Positions 56,895 through 64,000 of a stretch of 64,000 nt of DNA are shown here, piece by piece. The position numbers and the translations under genes were made by a program. How positions within the stretch are numbered: the stretch's first letter is position 1; every line of letters begins with the position of its first letter. The stretch is from Acidimicrobiaceae bacterium. Its GTDB lineage: Bacteria; Actinomycetota; Acidimicrobiia; Acidimicrobiales; RAAP-2. The stretch is taken from positions 1 to 64,000 of the forward strand of contig PKXA01000072.1 in NCBI GenBank assembly GCA_003133325.1, in the 5' to 3' direction. A model generated the notes under the pieces. That model searched no databases. It saw only the letters and a program-made list of their open reading frames with translations, and had not been told where the DNA came from.

Positions 56895-56915
56895 ATTGAG
56901 TGCTATAAAGTCAAT
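56895..56915. promoter_or_regulatory. Palindrome in the mftR-mftA intergenic region, putative MftR operator
   Basis: ATTGA.T (56895-56901) and A.TCAAT (56909-56915) form an imperfect 21-bp dyad around the TATAAA-like centre at 56904-56909. It lies 48 bp before mftA and 17 bp before the mftR ATG, where a TetR dimer would block transcription both ways. Confidence 0.55.
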
Positions 56916-56962
56916 ACATCGTCAACCTGCCGGCCCGTGCCGGTCGAATTCGGGAGGTTCCC

Positions 56963-57109
56963 ATGACTGGTCCTACTACCGGTAACCGCGATTCGTCGGT
57001 GCCCACCACCGTCACGTTGGCCGAGGAACGCACCGACGACGATCAATTCGTCGATGCAGAGCTGCTGGTCGAGGACGTGTCGATCGACGGCATGTGCGGC
57101 GTCTACTAA
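56963..57109 (+). CDS. mftA: Mycofactocin precursor peptide
   Basis: 48 residues preceded by GGGAGG. The C-terminus is IDGMCGVY, the invariant end of MftA peptides, whose final Val-Tyr is decarboxylated and cross-linked by MftC. The acidic middle (DDDQFVDAELLVEDVSIDG) is the conserved recognition region bound by MftB. A polar Thr/Ser/Pro-rich start (1-18) is variable. The gene is the first of a run of seven same-strand genes. Confidence 0.96.
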   Translation: MTGPTTGNRDSSVPTTVTLAEERTDDDQFVDAELLVEDVSIDGMCGVY

Positions 57110-57149
57110 GCCCCACGACGCCGATACCCGCCACGGCCCTGCACTGCTG

Positions 57150-57452
57150 ATGCCACCCACCGTCCCGGCTGGGACCACGTCTTTCGACTCCTCCCTTCCC
57201 TGGGCGCTGCACCCGCAGGTGTCTCTCAGACCGGAGACGTTCGGCGCACTGGCGTACCACTTCGGTACCCGACGGCTCTCCTTCTTGAAAAGCCCCACCC
57301 TGTTGGCGGTGGTGTCGTCCCTGGCCACCCAACCCACCGGTCGAGATGCCTGCACGGCGGCGGGAGTGGCGTCCGATGATCTTCCCGACTACGAACGGGC
57401 CCTGACCACGCTGGCCGAGTCCGGCATGATCTGCGAACGGAGATCGCCATGA
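57150..57452 (+). CDS. mftB: Mycofactocin peptide chaperone (PqqD-like recognition element)
   Basis: 100 residues from the ATG at 57150; the frame begins earlier but that part overlaps mftA. The family sequence WALHPQVSLRPETFGALAYHFGTRRLSFLKSP is clear, with a C-terminal helix ALTTLAESGMICER. MftB binds MftA and presents it to MftC. It overlaps mftC by 4 bp (ATGA). No good Shine-Dalgarno is seen. Confidence 0.93.
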   Translation: MPPTVPAGTTSFDSSLPWALHPQVSLRPETFGALAYHFGTRRLSFLKSPTLLAVVSSLATQPTGRDACTAAGVASDDLPDYERALTTLAESGMICERRSP

Positions 57453-58723
57453 CCCTGGTCACCACCGAGCGCCCGACCACAGAGCGCCCGACCACCGGGC
57501 GATTGGTCGACCACTTCCAACTGGGCCTCGATGCCCCCATCTGCCTGACCTGGGAGCTCACCTACGCCTGCAACTTGGCATGCGTGCACTGCCTCTCGAG
57601 CTCGGGACGCCGCGATCCGAGGGAGCTGTCCACCGCCGAGTGCAAGGCCCTCATCGATGAGTTCGAGCGGATGCAGATCTTCTACGTCAACATCGGAGGC
57701 GGCGAGCCCACCATCCGTGGCGACTTCTGGGAGTTGGTCGACTATGCGACCGACCACCACGTCGGGGTGAAGTTCTCCACCAATGGATCGAGAATCACCC
57801 CCGAGGTGGCCGATCGACTGGCATCGAGCGACTACGTGGACGTGCAGATCTCCCTCGACGGCGCCACCTCCGACGTCAACGACGCGATACGGGGCGTCGG
57901 TTCCTTCGACACCGCCATCCGGGCCATGGAGCGGATGGCCGAGGCCGGCTTCGTCGGATTCAAACTCTCAGTGGTGGTCACCCGCCAGAACGTCTCCCAA
58001 CTCGACGCCTTCAAGGCACTCGCCGACAAGTACCAAGCCCAACTCCGGCTCACCCGGCTACGCCCCTCGGGGCGCGGGGCCGACGTGTGGGACGAGCTCC
58101 ATCCGACTGCCGACCAACAGCGGACACTGTATGCATGGCTGCTGGCCCACGGTGAGCAGGTACTGACCGGTGACTCCTTCTTCCATCTGGCCGGCTACGG
58201 CGAACCGCTCCCCGGGCTCAACCTGTGTGGCGCTGGTCGGGTGGTCTGCCTGGTCGACCCGGTCGGCGATGTCTACGCCTGCCCCTTCGCCATTCATGAC
58301 GAGTTTCTGGCCGGGAACGTGCGGTCCCCTGGTGGTTTCGACCGTGTCTGGAAGTCCTCCGACCTCTTCACCGACCTCCGCCGGCCCGATACCGGAGGAG
58401 CGTGTCTGTCTTGCGGAAGCTACGACGCCTGCCGGGGCGGGTGCATGGCGGCCAAGTTCTTCACAGGGCTTCCCCTCGACGGGCCCGACCCCGAGTGTGT
58501 GCTCGGCAACGGAGAGGCGTTGCTGGCCGCGGTGGGTGACACCGTGCTGCCTCAGCCATCGCCCGACCACTCACGCACGTCACCACGCACCGCCCCGGGC
58601 GGCCCGGGCCAGTCGGGTCCGTCGGCCACTCCGGTGGCGGTGGCCCTCCTCCCCCGCCGTGCTGATCGGGCCTGCGACGAGAATCCCCTCGCCGCCTTCG
58701 ACCCCCACAGCCACCCGCGCTGA
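57449..58723 (+). CDS. mftC: Mycofactocin radical SAM maturase
   Basis: 424 residues. The radical SAM cluster cysteines are C41, C45 and C48 (YACNLACVHC). GGGEPTIRGDF binds the SAM amino group. The C-terminal SPASM domain carries further cysteines in LCGAGRVVCLVDPVGDVYACPF and CLSCGSYDACRGGC for two auxiliary Fe-S clusters. MftC oxidatively decarboxylates the Tyr of MftA and then joins it to Val. A low-complexity Pro/Ser tail (about 355-424) follows the SPASM domain. Confidence 0.96.
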   Translation: MTLVTTERPTTERPTTGRLVDHFQLGLDAPICLTWELTYACNLACVHCLSSSGRRDPRELSTAECKALIDEFERMQIFYVNIGGGEPTIRGDFWELVDYATDHHVGVKFSTNGSRITPEVADRLASSDYVDVQISLDGATSDVNDAIRGVGSFDTAIRAMERMAEAGFVGFKLSVVVTRQNVSQLDAFKALADKYQAQLRLTRLRPSGRGADVWDELHPTADQQRTLYAWLLAHGEQVLTGDSFFHLAGYGEPLPGLNLCGAGRVVCLVDPVGDVYACPFAIHDEFLAGNVRSPGGFDRVWKSSDLFTDLRRPDTGGACLSCGSYDACRGGCMAAKFFTGLPLDGPDPECVLGNGEALLAAVGDTVLPQPSPDHSRTSPRTAPGGPGQSGPSATPVAVALLPRRADRACDENPLAAFDPHSHPR

Positions 58724-58726
58724 CAG

Positions 58727-60688
58727 GTGGCCAGCCTGGTCGACGCCATCACCGTGGCCGGAAGAACCGCCTCTTCGAGGGTGATCTTCGGTCCCCACGA
58801 GACCAATTTGGGCGATGACCGTGCCATCAGCCATCGTCACGTGGCCTACTACCAGGCCAGGGCGGCGGGGGGCAGCGGCATCATCGTGACCGAGACGGCC
58901 TCGGTGCACCCGTCGGACTGGCCCTATGAACGTGCGCCGCTGGCCACCGAGTGCGGGCCCGGGTGGGCGGCCACTGCTGCCGCCTGTCACCCGCACGGGA
59001 CCCTGGTGATCGCCGGACTGGGCCACGCCGGCGGACAGGGATCCAGCGCGTACTCCCAATCGGTGATGTGGGCGCCCTCGTCGGTGGCCGATGCCATCAA
59101 CCGCGAGATGCCCATGGAGATGGAGCAGGACGAGATCGACCAGCTGGTGGCCGGATTCGCCCACGCCGCCCGATTGGCCGCCGCCTCGGGTCTCGACGGT
59201 GTGGAGATCGACATCGGTCCCTTCTCGTTGCTGCGCCAGTTCCATTCGGGCCTGACCAACCTGCGGGACGACGGCTACGGGACCGACAGGTTGCGGCTGA
59301 CGGTCGAGGTGGTGGCCGCGGTGCGCCATGCGATCGGCGACGATCACCTGGTGTCGGTCCGGCTGTGCTGCGATGAGCTGGCCCCGTGGGCGGGGGTCAC
59401 TCCCGACCACGCCGCCGATCACGTTGCGGCTCTGGCCGACCAGGTGGACCTGGTGGTGGTGGTTCGGGGTGGCCCGTTCTCCGCGTCCGCCTATCGTCCC
59501 GCCGGCCATACCCCGGCCACCTTCAATGCCGACCTGTGCCGGCGCATGCGTGGGTCAGCGGAGGGCCGGGTGCCGGTGGTGCTGCAGGGAAGCGTGATCG
59601 ACCCCGGGGTGGCCCAAGCCGCGCTGGACGACGGCACCGCCGACCTGGTGGAGATGACCCGGGCCCAGATCGCCGACCCGCGGCTCGTCACCCTGTTCCG
59701 CAACGGGGCGGCGCAAAGGATTCGCCCCTGCATTCTCTGCAATCAGGCCTGTCGCGTGCGCGACAACCGCAATCCCATCGTGAGCTGTGTGGGTGAGCCG
59801 CGTAGTGGCCACGAGACCACCGACCCGGATACCTGGGGCACTGACCCGGTAGGCGTCGATGTTCTGGTGGTGGGGGGTGGAGTGGCCGGCCTCGAGTGCG
59901 CCCGGGTGCTGGCCGGTCGGGGCCACCGGGTGCGGTTGGTTGAACGGGACCGGCAGCTGGGCGGAGCGGCACGAACTGCGGCGGTGGGCCCGGGCCGCGA
60001 GCGGATGGCCGACCTGGCCGAGTGGCTGGCCGGCGAGTGCCGGGTATCGGGGGTGAAGGTGGACCTCGGCACCGAGCTCACCTCCTCTGATCTCGACGGC
60101 GCCGCTGAACAGGGCACCGCGGTGGTCATCGCCACCGGCTCCAGGCCGTTGCCGTTCGAGATTCCCGTCGACGAAACCATCACCGTGGTCGATGTGGCCT
60201 GGTTGCTGGCGGGAGGCCCGGACCGGCTCCCGGTCGGCCGGGTGGTGGTCCACGATCCGGTGGGCGGACCTGTCGCCGTCGGCGCGGCCGAATGGCTGGC
60301 GGGCGAGGGGCGCGAGGTGGCGATCGTCACCTCCGATCAGATCGTCGGCACCCAGCTGGCGCTCACCGGAGACCTGGCCGATGCCAATACCCGGTTACAA
60401 CGCGCCGGGGTGAAACGCGAGCTCCGGTCCATCCTCCGAGGGGCGAAGGGTGGCCGGGCCCAGCTCGACGACGTCTGGACCGGGGAGCGTCGGGAGATCG
60501 ACTGCGCCGTCATCGTCGACTGCAACCATCGACTGCCGGAGGAAGCGTTGTACCTGGAGCGGCCGGGGACGCCGCGGGCCGGGGACTGCGTGGCGCCCCG
60601 CACCGTGCTCGAAGCGATACTGGAAGGGCGCCGGCGAGCACTGGAGATCGGAAGCGGCGCCCACGTCGGAAAAGAGAACGCCAGGTGA
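58727..60688 (+). CDS. Mycofactocin-system FadH/OYE-family oxidoreductase 1
   Basis: 653 residues from a GTG three bases after the mftC stop. The N-terminal TIM barrel binds FMN. A 4Fe-4S motif follows (CILCNQACRVRDNRNPIVSC, near 335-355), then FAD- and NAD-binding domains (VLVVGGGVAGLECARVLAGRG near 375). This is the 2,4-dienoyl-CoA reductase (FadH) plan. The barrel motif that in OYE enzymes reads H..L..FLSP..N.R.D.YGG is changed here to GPFSLLRQFHSGLTNLRDDGYG, losing the usual histidine and FLSP. Substrate handling is therefore probably altered. Confidence 0.88.
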   Translation: MASLVDAITVAGRTASSRVIFGPHETNLGDDRAISHRHVAYYQARAAGGSGIIVTETASVHPSDWPYERAPLATECGPGWAATAAACHPHGTLVIAGLGHAGGQGSSAYSQSVMWAPSSVADAINREMPMEMEQDEIDQLVAGFAHAARLAAASGLDGVEIDIGPFSLLRQFHSGLTNLRDDGYGTDRLRLTVEVVAAVRHAIGDDHLVSVRLCCDELAPWAGVTPDHAADHVAALADQVDLVVVVRGGPFSASAYRPAGHTPATFNADLCRRMRGSAEGRVPVVLQGSVIDPGVAQAALDDGTADLVEMTRAQIADPRLVTLFRNGAAQRIRPCILCNQACRVRDNRNPIVSCVGEPRSGHETTDPDTWGTDPVGVDVLVVGGGVAGLECARVLAGRGHRVRLVERDRQLGGAARTAAVGPGRERMADLAEWLAGECRVSGVKVDLGTELTSSDLDGAAEQGTAVVIATGSRPLPFEIPVDETITVVDVAWLLAGGPDRLPVGRVVVHDPVGGPVAVGAAEWLAGEGREVAIVTSDQIVGTQLALTGDLADANTRLQRAGVKRELRSILRGAKGGRAQLDDVWTGERREIDCAVIVDCNHRLPEEALYLERPGTPRAGDCVAPRTVLEAILEGRRRALEIGSGAHVGKENAR

Positions 60689-60692
60689 TCCG

Positions 60693-62669
60693 ATGACCGG
60701 CGGCAGCCAGTACCGCCATCTCTTCACGCCCCTGCGTCTCGGGCCGGTCACGGTCCGCAACCGGATCGTGTTCTCGGCCCACCTCACCAACTACGCCGCC
60801 GACGGGCTGCCCACCGAGCAACACGCCGCCTACTACGCCGCCCGGGCGGCCGGGGGGAGCGGTCTGATCATCACCGAGGAACATTCCACCCACGTCACCG
60901 ACTGGCCGTACGAGAAGCTCATCCACGGTTTCAACCCGGCGGTGGTCCCGGGGTACCGGCGCATCACCGACGCGGTACATGCCCACGACGTTCCCATCTT
61001 CGCCCAGATCAACCACAATGGTGGGCAGGCATCGAGCATGTACAGCCGCCTGCCGGTATGGGCCCCTAGCCCGGTACCTGACCCGTTGTTCCGCGAGGTG
61101 CCCAAGGCGGTCGAGCTCCACGAGATCCACGAGATCGTGGCCGGCTACGCCACCGTGGCCGCACGCTGCATCGCCGGGGGCTTCGATGGAATCGAACTGC
61201 AGTGCTCCCACTCCTCCATCGTCAGGGGCTTCCTCTCCCCTGCCACCAACCGCCGTACCGACCGGTACGGGGGCCCGTTGGAGAACCGGGCACGGCTATT
61301 GCTCGAGATCGTCGACGCGGTGCGCGAGGCGATCGGCACCCACCAGGCCCTCGGTGTCCGCATCTGTGGAGACGAGCTCATCGAGGGGGGAACCGGCATT
61401 CACGACGCGGTCGAGGTGGCCAAGATGGTTGATGCCACCGGTCAGGTCGACTACATCAACACCTCGATCGGGGTGGCCACCGCCACGCTCTACATGATCG
61501 AGGCCAGCATGCAGGTGCCTCCGGGGTACGCCATGTACATTCCCAGTGCCATACGCGAGGCAGTGGGCGTGCCGGTGGTGGGTGTCGGGCGCTTCAAGGA
61601 CCCGCTGCAGGCGGACCGGGCCCTCGACGCGGGGCAGTGCGATCTGGTCGGGGTGGTCAGAGGCCAGATCGCCGACGCCGACTTCGCCGCCAAGGCCCGC
61701 TCCGGTCACGCCACCGACATCCGGACCTGCCTGTCGTGCAATCAGGAGTGTGTCGGCCGGATGGGTCTCAACCGGTGGCTCGGATGCATCGAGAATCCCC
61801 GGACCGGACGTGAGTCCATCCCCCTGCCCGTCCCGCAGAAACGGTCCAAGGTGGTGGTGGTGGTGGGCGGGGGCCCGGGCGGTCTCCAGGCGGCGGTGAC
61901 CGCTGCCGAGCGCGGGCACCGGGTGACCCTGTTCGAACGTCACGACCGCCTGGGTGGACAGGTTCTGGTGGCGGCCACCGTCCCCAGCCGGGCCGAGTTC
62001 CTCGATATCGCCCGCAACCTCATCGTGCATGCCCGCCGGGCCGGTGTCGAAATCCGCACCGGCACCGAAGCTGATGCCGACTCGATCCGAGCCGAACAAC
62101 CCGACGCGGTGATCGTGGCCACCGGCGCCCGCCCGTCCCGCCCGTGGTGGGCCAGGGACCACCGCCGGGTGGTCGACATCCGCGACGTGCTCGAGGGCCG
62201 GGTATCTCCCGAAGGCGACGTGGTGGTGGTCGACGAACTCGGATTCCATCAGGCCACGTCGACGGCCGAGTTGCTGGCCGACCGGGGCTGCCGGGTGGAG
62301 ATCGTCACCAACGGCATGGTCGTCGGCCAAGATCTGGGAATCACCCTCGACATGGAGACCTGGAACGTGAAAGCCCACGCCAAGGGGATCACCCAGAGTG
62401 TGGATCTGGTCCCGATGGGAGCCGGTCCCATCGAGGAAGGCCCGCATCCCGGTGGTGTGGACCTATCGCTGCAACACCACCCCACCGGCACCGACCAGCA
62501 ACGCCACTGCGACTGGGTGGTCTGCTCCGTCCAACAGCAACCTGATGACGTTCTGTGGTCGGCCCTGCGCCACTCCCCCTTCGACGTCTACCGCATCGGG
62601 GACTGCCTGGCCCCCCGGCGCGCCCACGCCGCGGTGATCGAGGGCCACCGGGTGGCGGTGGCACTGTGA
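60693..62669 (+). CDS. Mycofactocin-system FadH/OYE-family oxidoreductase 2
   Basis: 658 residues from the ATG at 60693 (MTGGSQYRHLFTPLRLG); a longer frame lies in the preceding gene. The same plan applies: FMN barrel with intact CSHSSIVRGFLSPATNRRTDRYGG, Fe-S motif CLSCNQECVGRMGLNRWLGC (about 345-364), then VVVVGGGPGGLQAAVTAAERGH for FAD. It should pass electrons from NAD(P)H through FAD and the Fe-S cluster to FMN, or the reverse. Tight linkage to mftC and its twin suggests a role in reducing or reoxidising the cofactor or a linked substrate. Confidence 0.9.
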   Translation: MTGGSQYRHLFTPLRLGPVTVRNRIVFSAHLTNYAADGLPTEQHAAYYAARAAGGSGLIITEEHSTHVTDWPYEKLIHGFNPAVVPGYRRITDAVHAHDVPIFAQINHNGGQASSMYSRLPVWAPSPVPDPLFREVPKAVELHEIHEIVAGYATVAARCIAGGFDGIELQCSHSSIVRGFLSPATNRRTDRYGGPLENRARLLLEIVDAVREAIGTHQALGVRICGDELIEGGTGIHDAVEVAKMVDATGQVDYINTSIGVATATLYMIEASMQVPPGYAMYIPSAIREAVGVPVVGVGRFKDPLQADRALDAGQCDLVGVVRGQIADADFAAKARSGHATDIRTCLSCNQECVGRMGLNRWLGCIENPRTGRESIPLPVPQKRSKVVVVVGGGPGGLQAAVTAAERGHRVTLFERHDRLGGQVLVAATVPSRAEFLDIARNLIVHARRAGVEIRTGTEADADSIRAEQPDAVIVATGARPSRPWWARDHRRVVDIRDVLEGRVSPEGDVVVVDELGFHQATSTAELLADRGCRVEIVTNGMVVGQDLGITLDMETWNVKAHAKGITQSVDLVPMGAGPIEEGPHPGGVDLSLQHHPTGTDQQRHCDWVVCSVQQQPDDVLWSALRHSPFDVYRIGDCLAPRRAHAAVIEGHRVAVAL

Positions 62670-63748
62670 GGGGGCTCGATGCCGGACGACCGGTTGCGGT
62701 GGTGGTGGCCCGGGGTGGGCGATTGCCGGTCGGAGGCGACGAAGCGGTAGCGGAAGCCGGGGGGCTGGTGGTGGTGGTCGGCTCGGGCACCGACGAGGCG
62801 GCCCGGTCGCTGGCGGCCGCGGAACGGGCGTGGTTCTGCGAGACAGGTCCCGGCTTGCAGCCGGGAGCACTGGCGGCCGCCCTGGCCCCACTCCTCCACG
62901 GCGTGCCGTTGGTGGTGATGCCCTCGTCGCCGGACGGACGCGATCTTGCTCCCCGGGTGGCGGCGATCCTCGACCGTCCCTTCATTGCCCATGCCGTGTC
63001 CGTCTCCTTCCGGCCGGGCCCCGGACCGGACGGACCCAGCGGCACCAACGAGCACACCGGAGGTGTGGATGCCGAGGTGTCCCGCCTCGACGACCGGATC
63101 CTGGTGCCGGTAACGGTGGACGGCCCGGCGGTGGCCACCCTGGTTCCCGGCAGCCGCTCGGTGGTGCCGCGGCGACAACCATCACCCTGGGAGCCGGAGC
63201 CGGTGACCCTTTCCGGCCCCTCCCCCGGGGGTGGTCCCGGGAGCGGACCTCTCGACCCCCAGGTTGTCGAGATCTTGGAACCTGACCCCGCCACCATGGA
63301 CCTGGCCGACGCGGTGCGGGTGCTGGGAGGAGGGGCGGGTCTGGCCGCGGGCACATCCGACGATCGGGCCCGGGCCACCTTCGACCTGCTGGTGCAGGTC
63401 TCCGCCGCGCTGGGGGCGTCGGCCGGGGCCACCCGGGTTGTCACCGACGCCGGGTGGATCGGGTACGAACGTCAGATCGGAACCACCGGTGTCACCGTCG
63501 ACCCCGACCTCTACATCGCCTTGGGCGTATCCGGTGCCACCCAGCACGTAGGTGGGCTCGGGGCACCCCGTCACGTGGTGAGTGTGAACACCGATCCATC
63601 GTGCCCGATGACCGCCATGGCCGATCTGGGTCTCATCACCGACGGACGCGGGCTGTTGATCGAGTTGGCCCGCCGGTTGAACGTCGTGATTCCCACCGGC
63701 GTCCTGACCGGCCACGGCCCGGGCGACATCGAGGGTGGCCATGGGTAA
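62666..63748 (+). CDS. Mycofactocin-associated electron transfer flavoprotein alpha-like subunit
   Basis: 360 residues from the GTG at 62666, overlapping the previous stop (GTGA). The N-terminal half is a divergent ETF-fold domain, interrupted by a Gly/Pro-rich stretch near 190-210. The C-terminal FAD domain is clear: GASAGATRVVTDAGWIGY, QIGTTGVTVDPDLYIALGVSGATQH and SVNTDPSCPMTAMADLGLITD, matching ETF-alpha motifs. It carries electrons from flavin dehydrogenases to ETF:quinone oxidoreductase. No ETF-beta gene is visible in the window. Confidence 0.86.
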   Translation: MRGLDAGRPVAVVVARGGRLPVGGDEAVAEAGGLVVVVGSGTDEAARSLAAAERAWFCETGPGLQPGALAAALAPLLHGVPLVVMPSSPDGRDLAPRVAAILDRPFIAHAVSVSFRPGPGPDGPSGTNEHTGGVDAEVSRLDDRILVPVTVDGPAVATLVPGSRSVVPRRQPSPWEPEPVTLSGPSPGGGPGSGPLDPQVVEILEPDPATMDLADAVRVLGGGAGLAAGTSDDRARATFDLLVQVSAALGASAGATRVVTDAGWIGYERQIGTTGVTVDPDLYIALGVSGATQHVGGLGAPRHVVSVNTDPSCPMTAMADLGLITDGRGLLIELARRLNVVIPTGVLTGHGPGDIEGGHG

Positions 63749-64000
63749 GGCCGACGTGGTTCCCACCCCCGGCGTCTCGTCCGACACCCCTGCCTTCGAT
63801 GCGGTGGTCGTGGGTGCCGGGCCGGCGGGCTCGGCGACGGCATTGGCCCTGGCCCGGGCCGGGCGATCGGTCGTCCTGGTCGAGCGCGGGCCGTTTCCCG
63901 GCTCCAAGAACGTCTACGGCGGGGTGGTCTACGGACGGGTCCTCGACGAGGTGGTTCCCGGGTGGTGGAACGAGGTCCCCGTGGAACGCTGGGTGGTCCG
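63741..64000 (+). CDS. FixC-like ETF:quinone oxidoreductase, N-terminal part (cut by window edge)
   Basis: 86 codons are visible from the ATG at 63741 (GTG at 63735 possible), overlapping the etfA-like stop. The FAD-binding motif VVVGAGPAGSATALALARAGRSVVLVERG is followed by GSKNVYGGVVYGRVL, the sequence seen after the dinucleotide fold in FixC and ETF-quinone oxidoreductases. It would link the ETF to the membrane quinone pool. The rest lies outside. Confidence 0.85.
   Translation, partial: MGKADVVPTPGVSSDTPAFDAVVVGAGPAGSATALALARAGRSVVLVERGPFPGSKNVYGGVVYGRVLDEVVPGWWNEVPVERWVV

Noticed and set aside
61296-62447. 383-codon minus-strand frame within the second OYE gene
   Set aside because: It is the complement of a well supported flavoenzyme; His/Gly/Asp-rich and without domains.

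Overview
The window is a high-GC actinobacterial chromosome segment. The best fit is a member of the class Acidimicrobiia or a close relative, which is an inference. The support is a tandem [16 protein letters not shown] repeat protein of a type common there, a mycofactocin locus with Old-Yellow-Enzyme partners, hopanoid-type tailoring genes, a eukaryote-like IleRS and a PASTA kinase. No rRNA, tRNA or CRISPR array was seen.

Layout: 1-4.3 kb holds the end of a repeat protein and the operon esterase-gatC-gatA-gatB. 4.4-11 kb holds an SCP2-like protein, an MFS exporter, an SDR, an orphan D12-class DNA adenine methylase and a PASTA Ser/Thr kinase. 11-13.4 kb is a scrap yard of ISL3- and IS66-type transposase remnants. 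Inside it a low-GC methyltransferase gene sits exactly between two inverted IS ends. 13.5-20 kb holds a hydrolase and the translation/repair block cysteine desulfurase-mnmA-ligA. 20-32.8 kb is catabolic: two aldehyde dehydrogenases, an acyl-CoA ligase, a sirtuin, an HtrA protease, SDRs, a VapBC module, and a glutamine-synthetase-like gamma-glutamylation enzyme with a decayed gamma-glutamyl hydrolase. 32.8-34.8 kb is leuA behind a probable leucine attenuator. 35-42 kb holds an FGGY kinase, ileS and an Fpg glycosylase. 43-44.6 kb is a TauE-type permease plus an Rrf2 regulator. 48.5-52.9 kb is a tightly overlapping run of hpnO-like, hpnA-like, rpiB and an amidohydrolase.

54.9-64 kb is the most distinctive region. 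A divergent pair, mftR plus a nicotinoprotein-type alcohol dehydrogenase on one side and mftA-mftB-mftC on the other, shares an 84-bp intergenic region containing a palindrome. mftC is followed, with gaps of a few bases or overlaps, by two FadH/OYE flavoenzymes, an ETF-alpha-like protein and a FixC-like (ETF:quinone oxidoreductase) gene cut by the window edge. The arrangement suggests that the peptide-derived redox cofactor made by MftA/B/C is reoxidised through flavoproteins feeding the respiratory quinone pool. mftD, mftE and mftF are not present in the window.

Start codons were reassigned in many genes using overlaps with the upstream stop, Shine-Dalgarno sequences and family N-termini. 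All functional calls are by motif reading without database searches.
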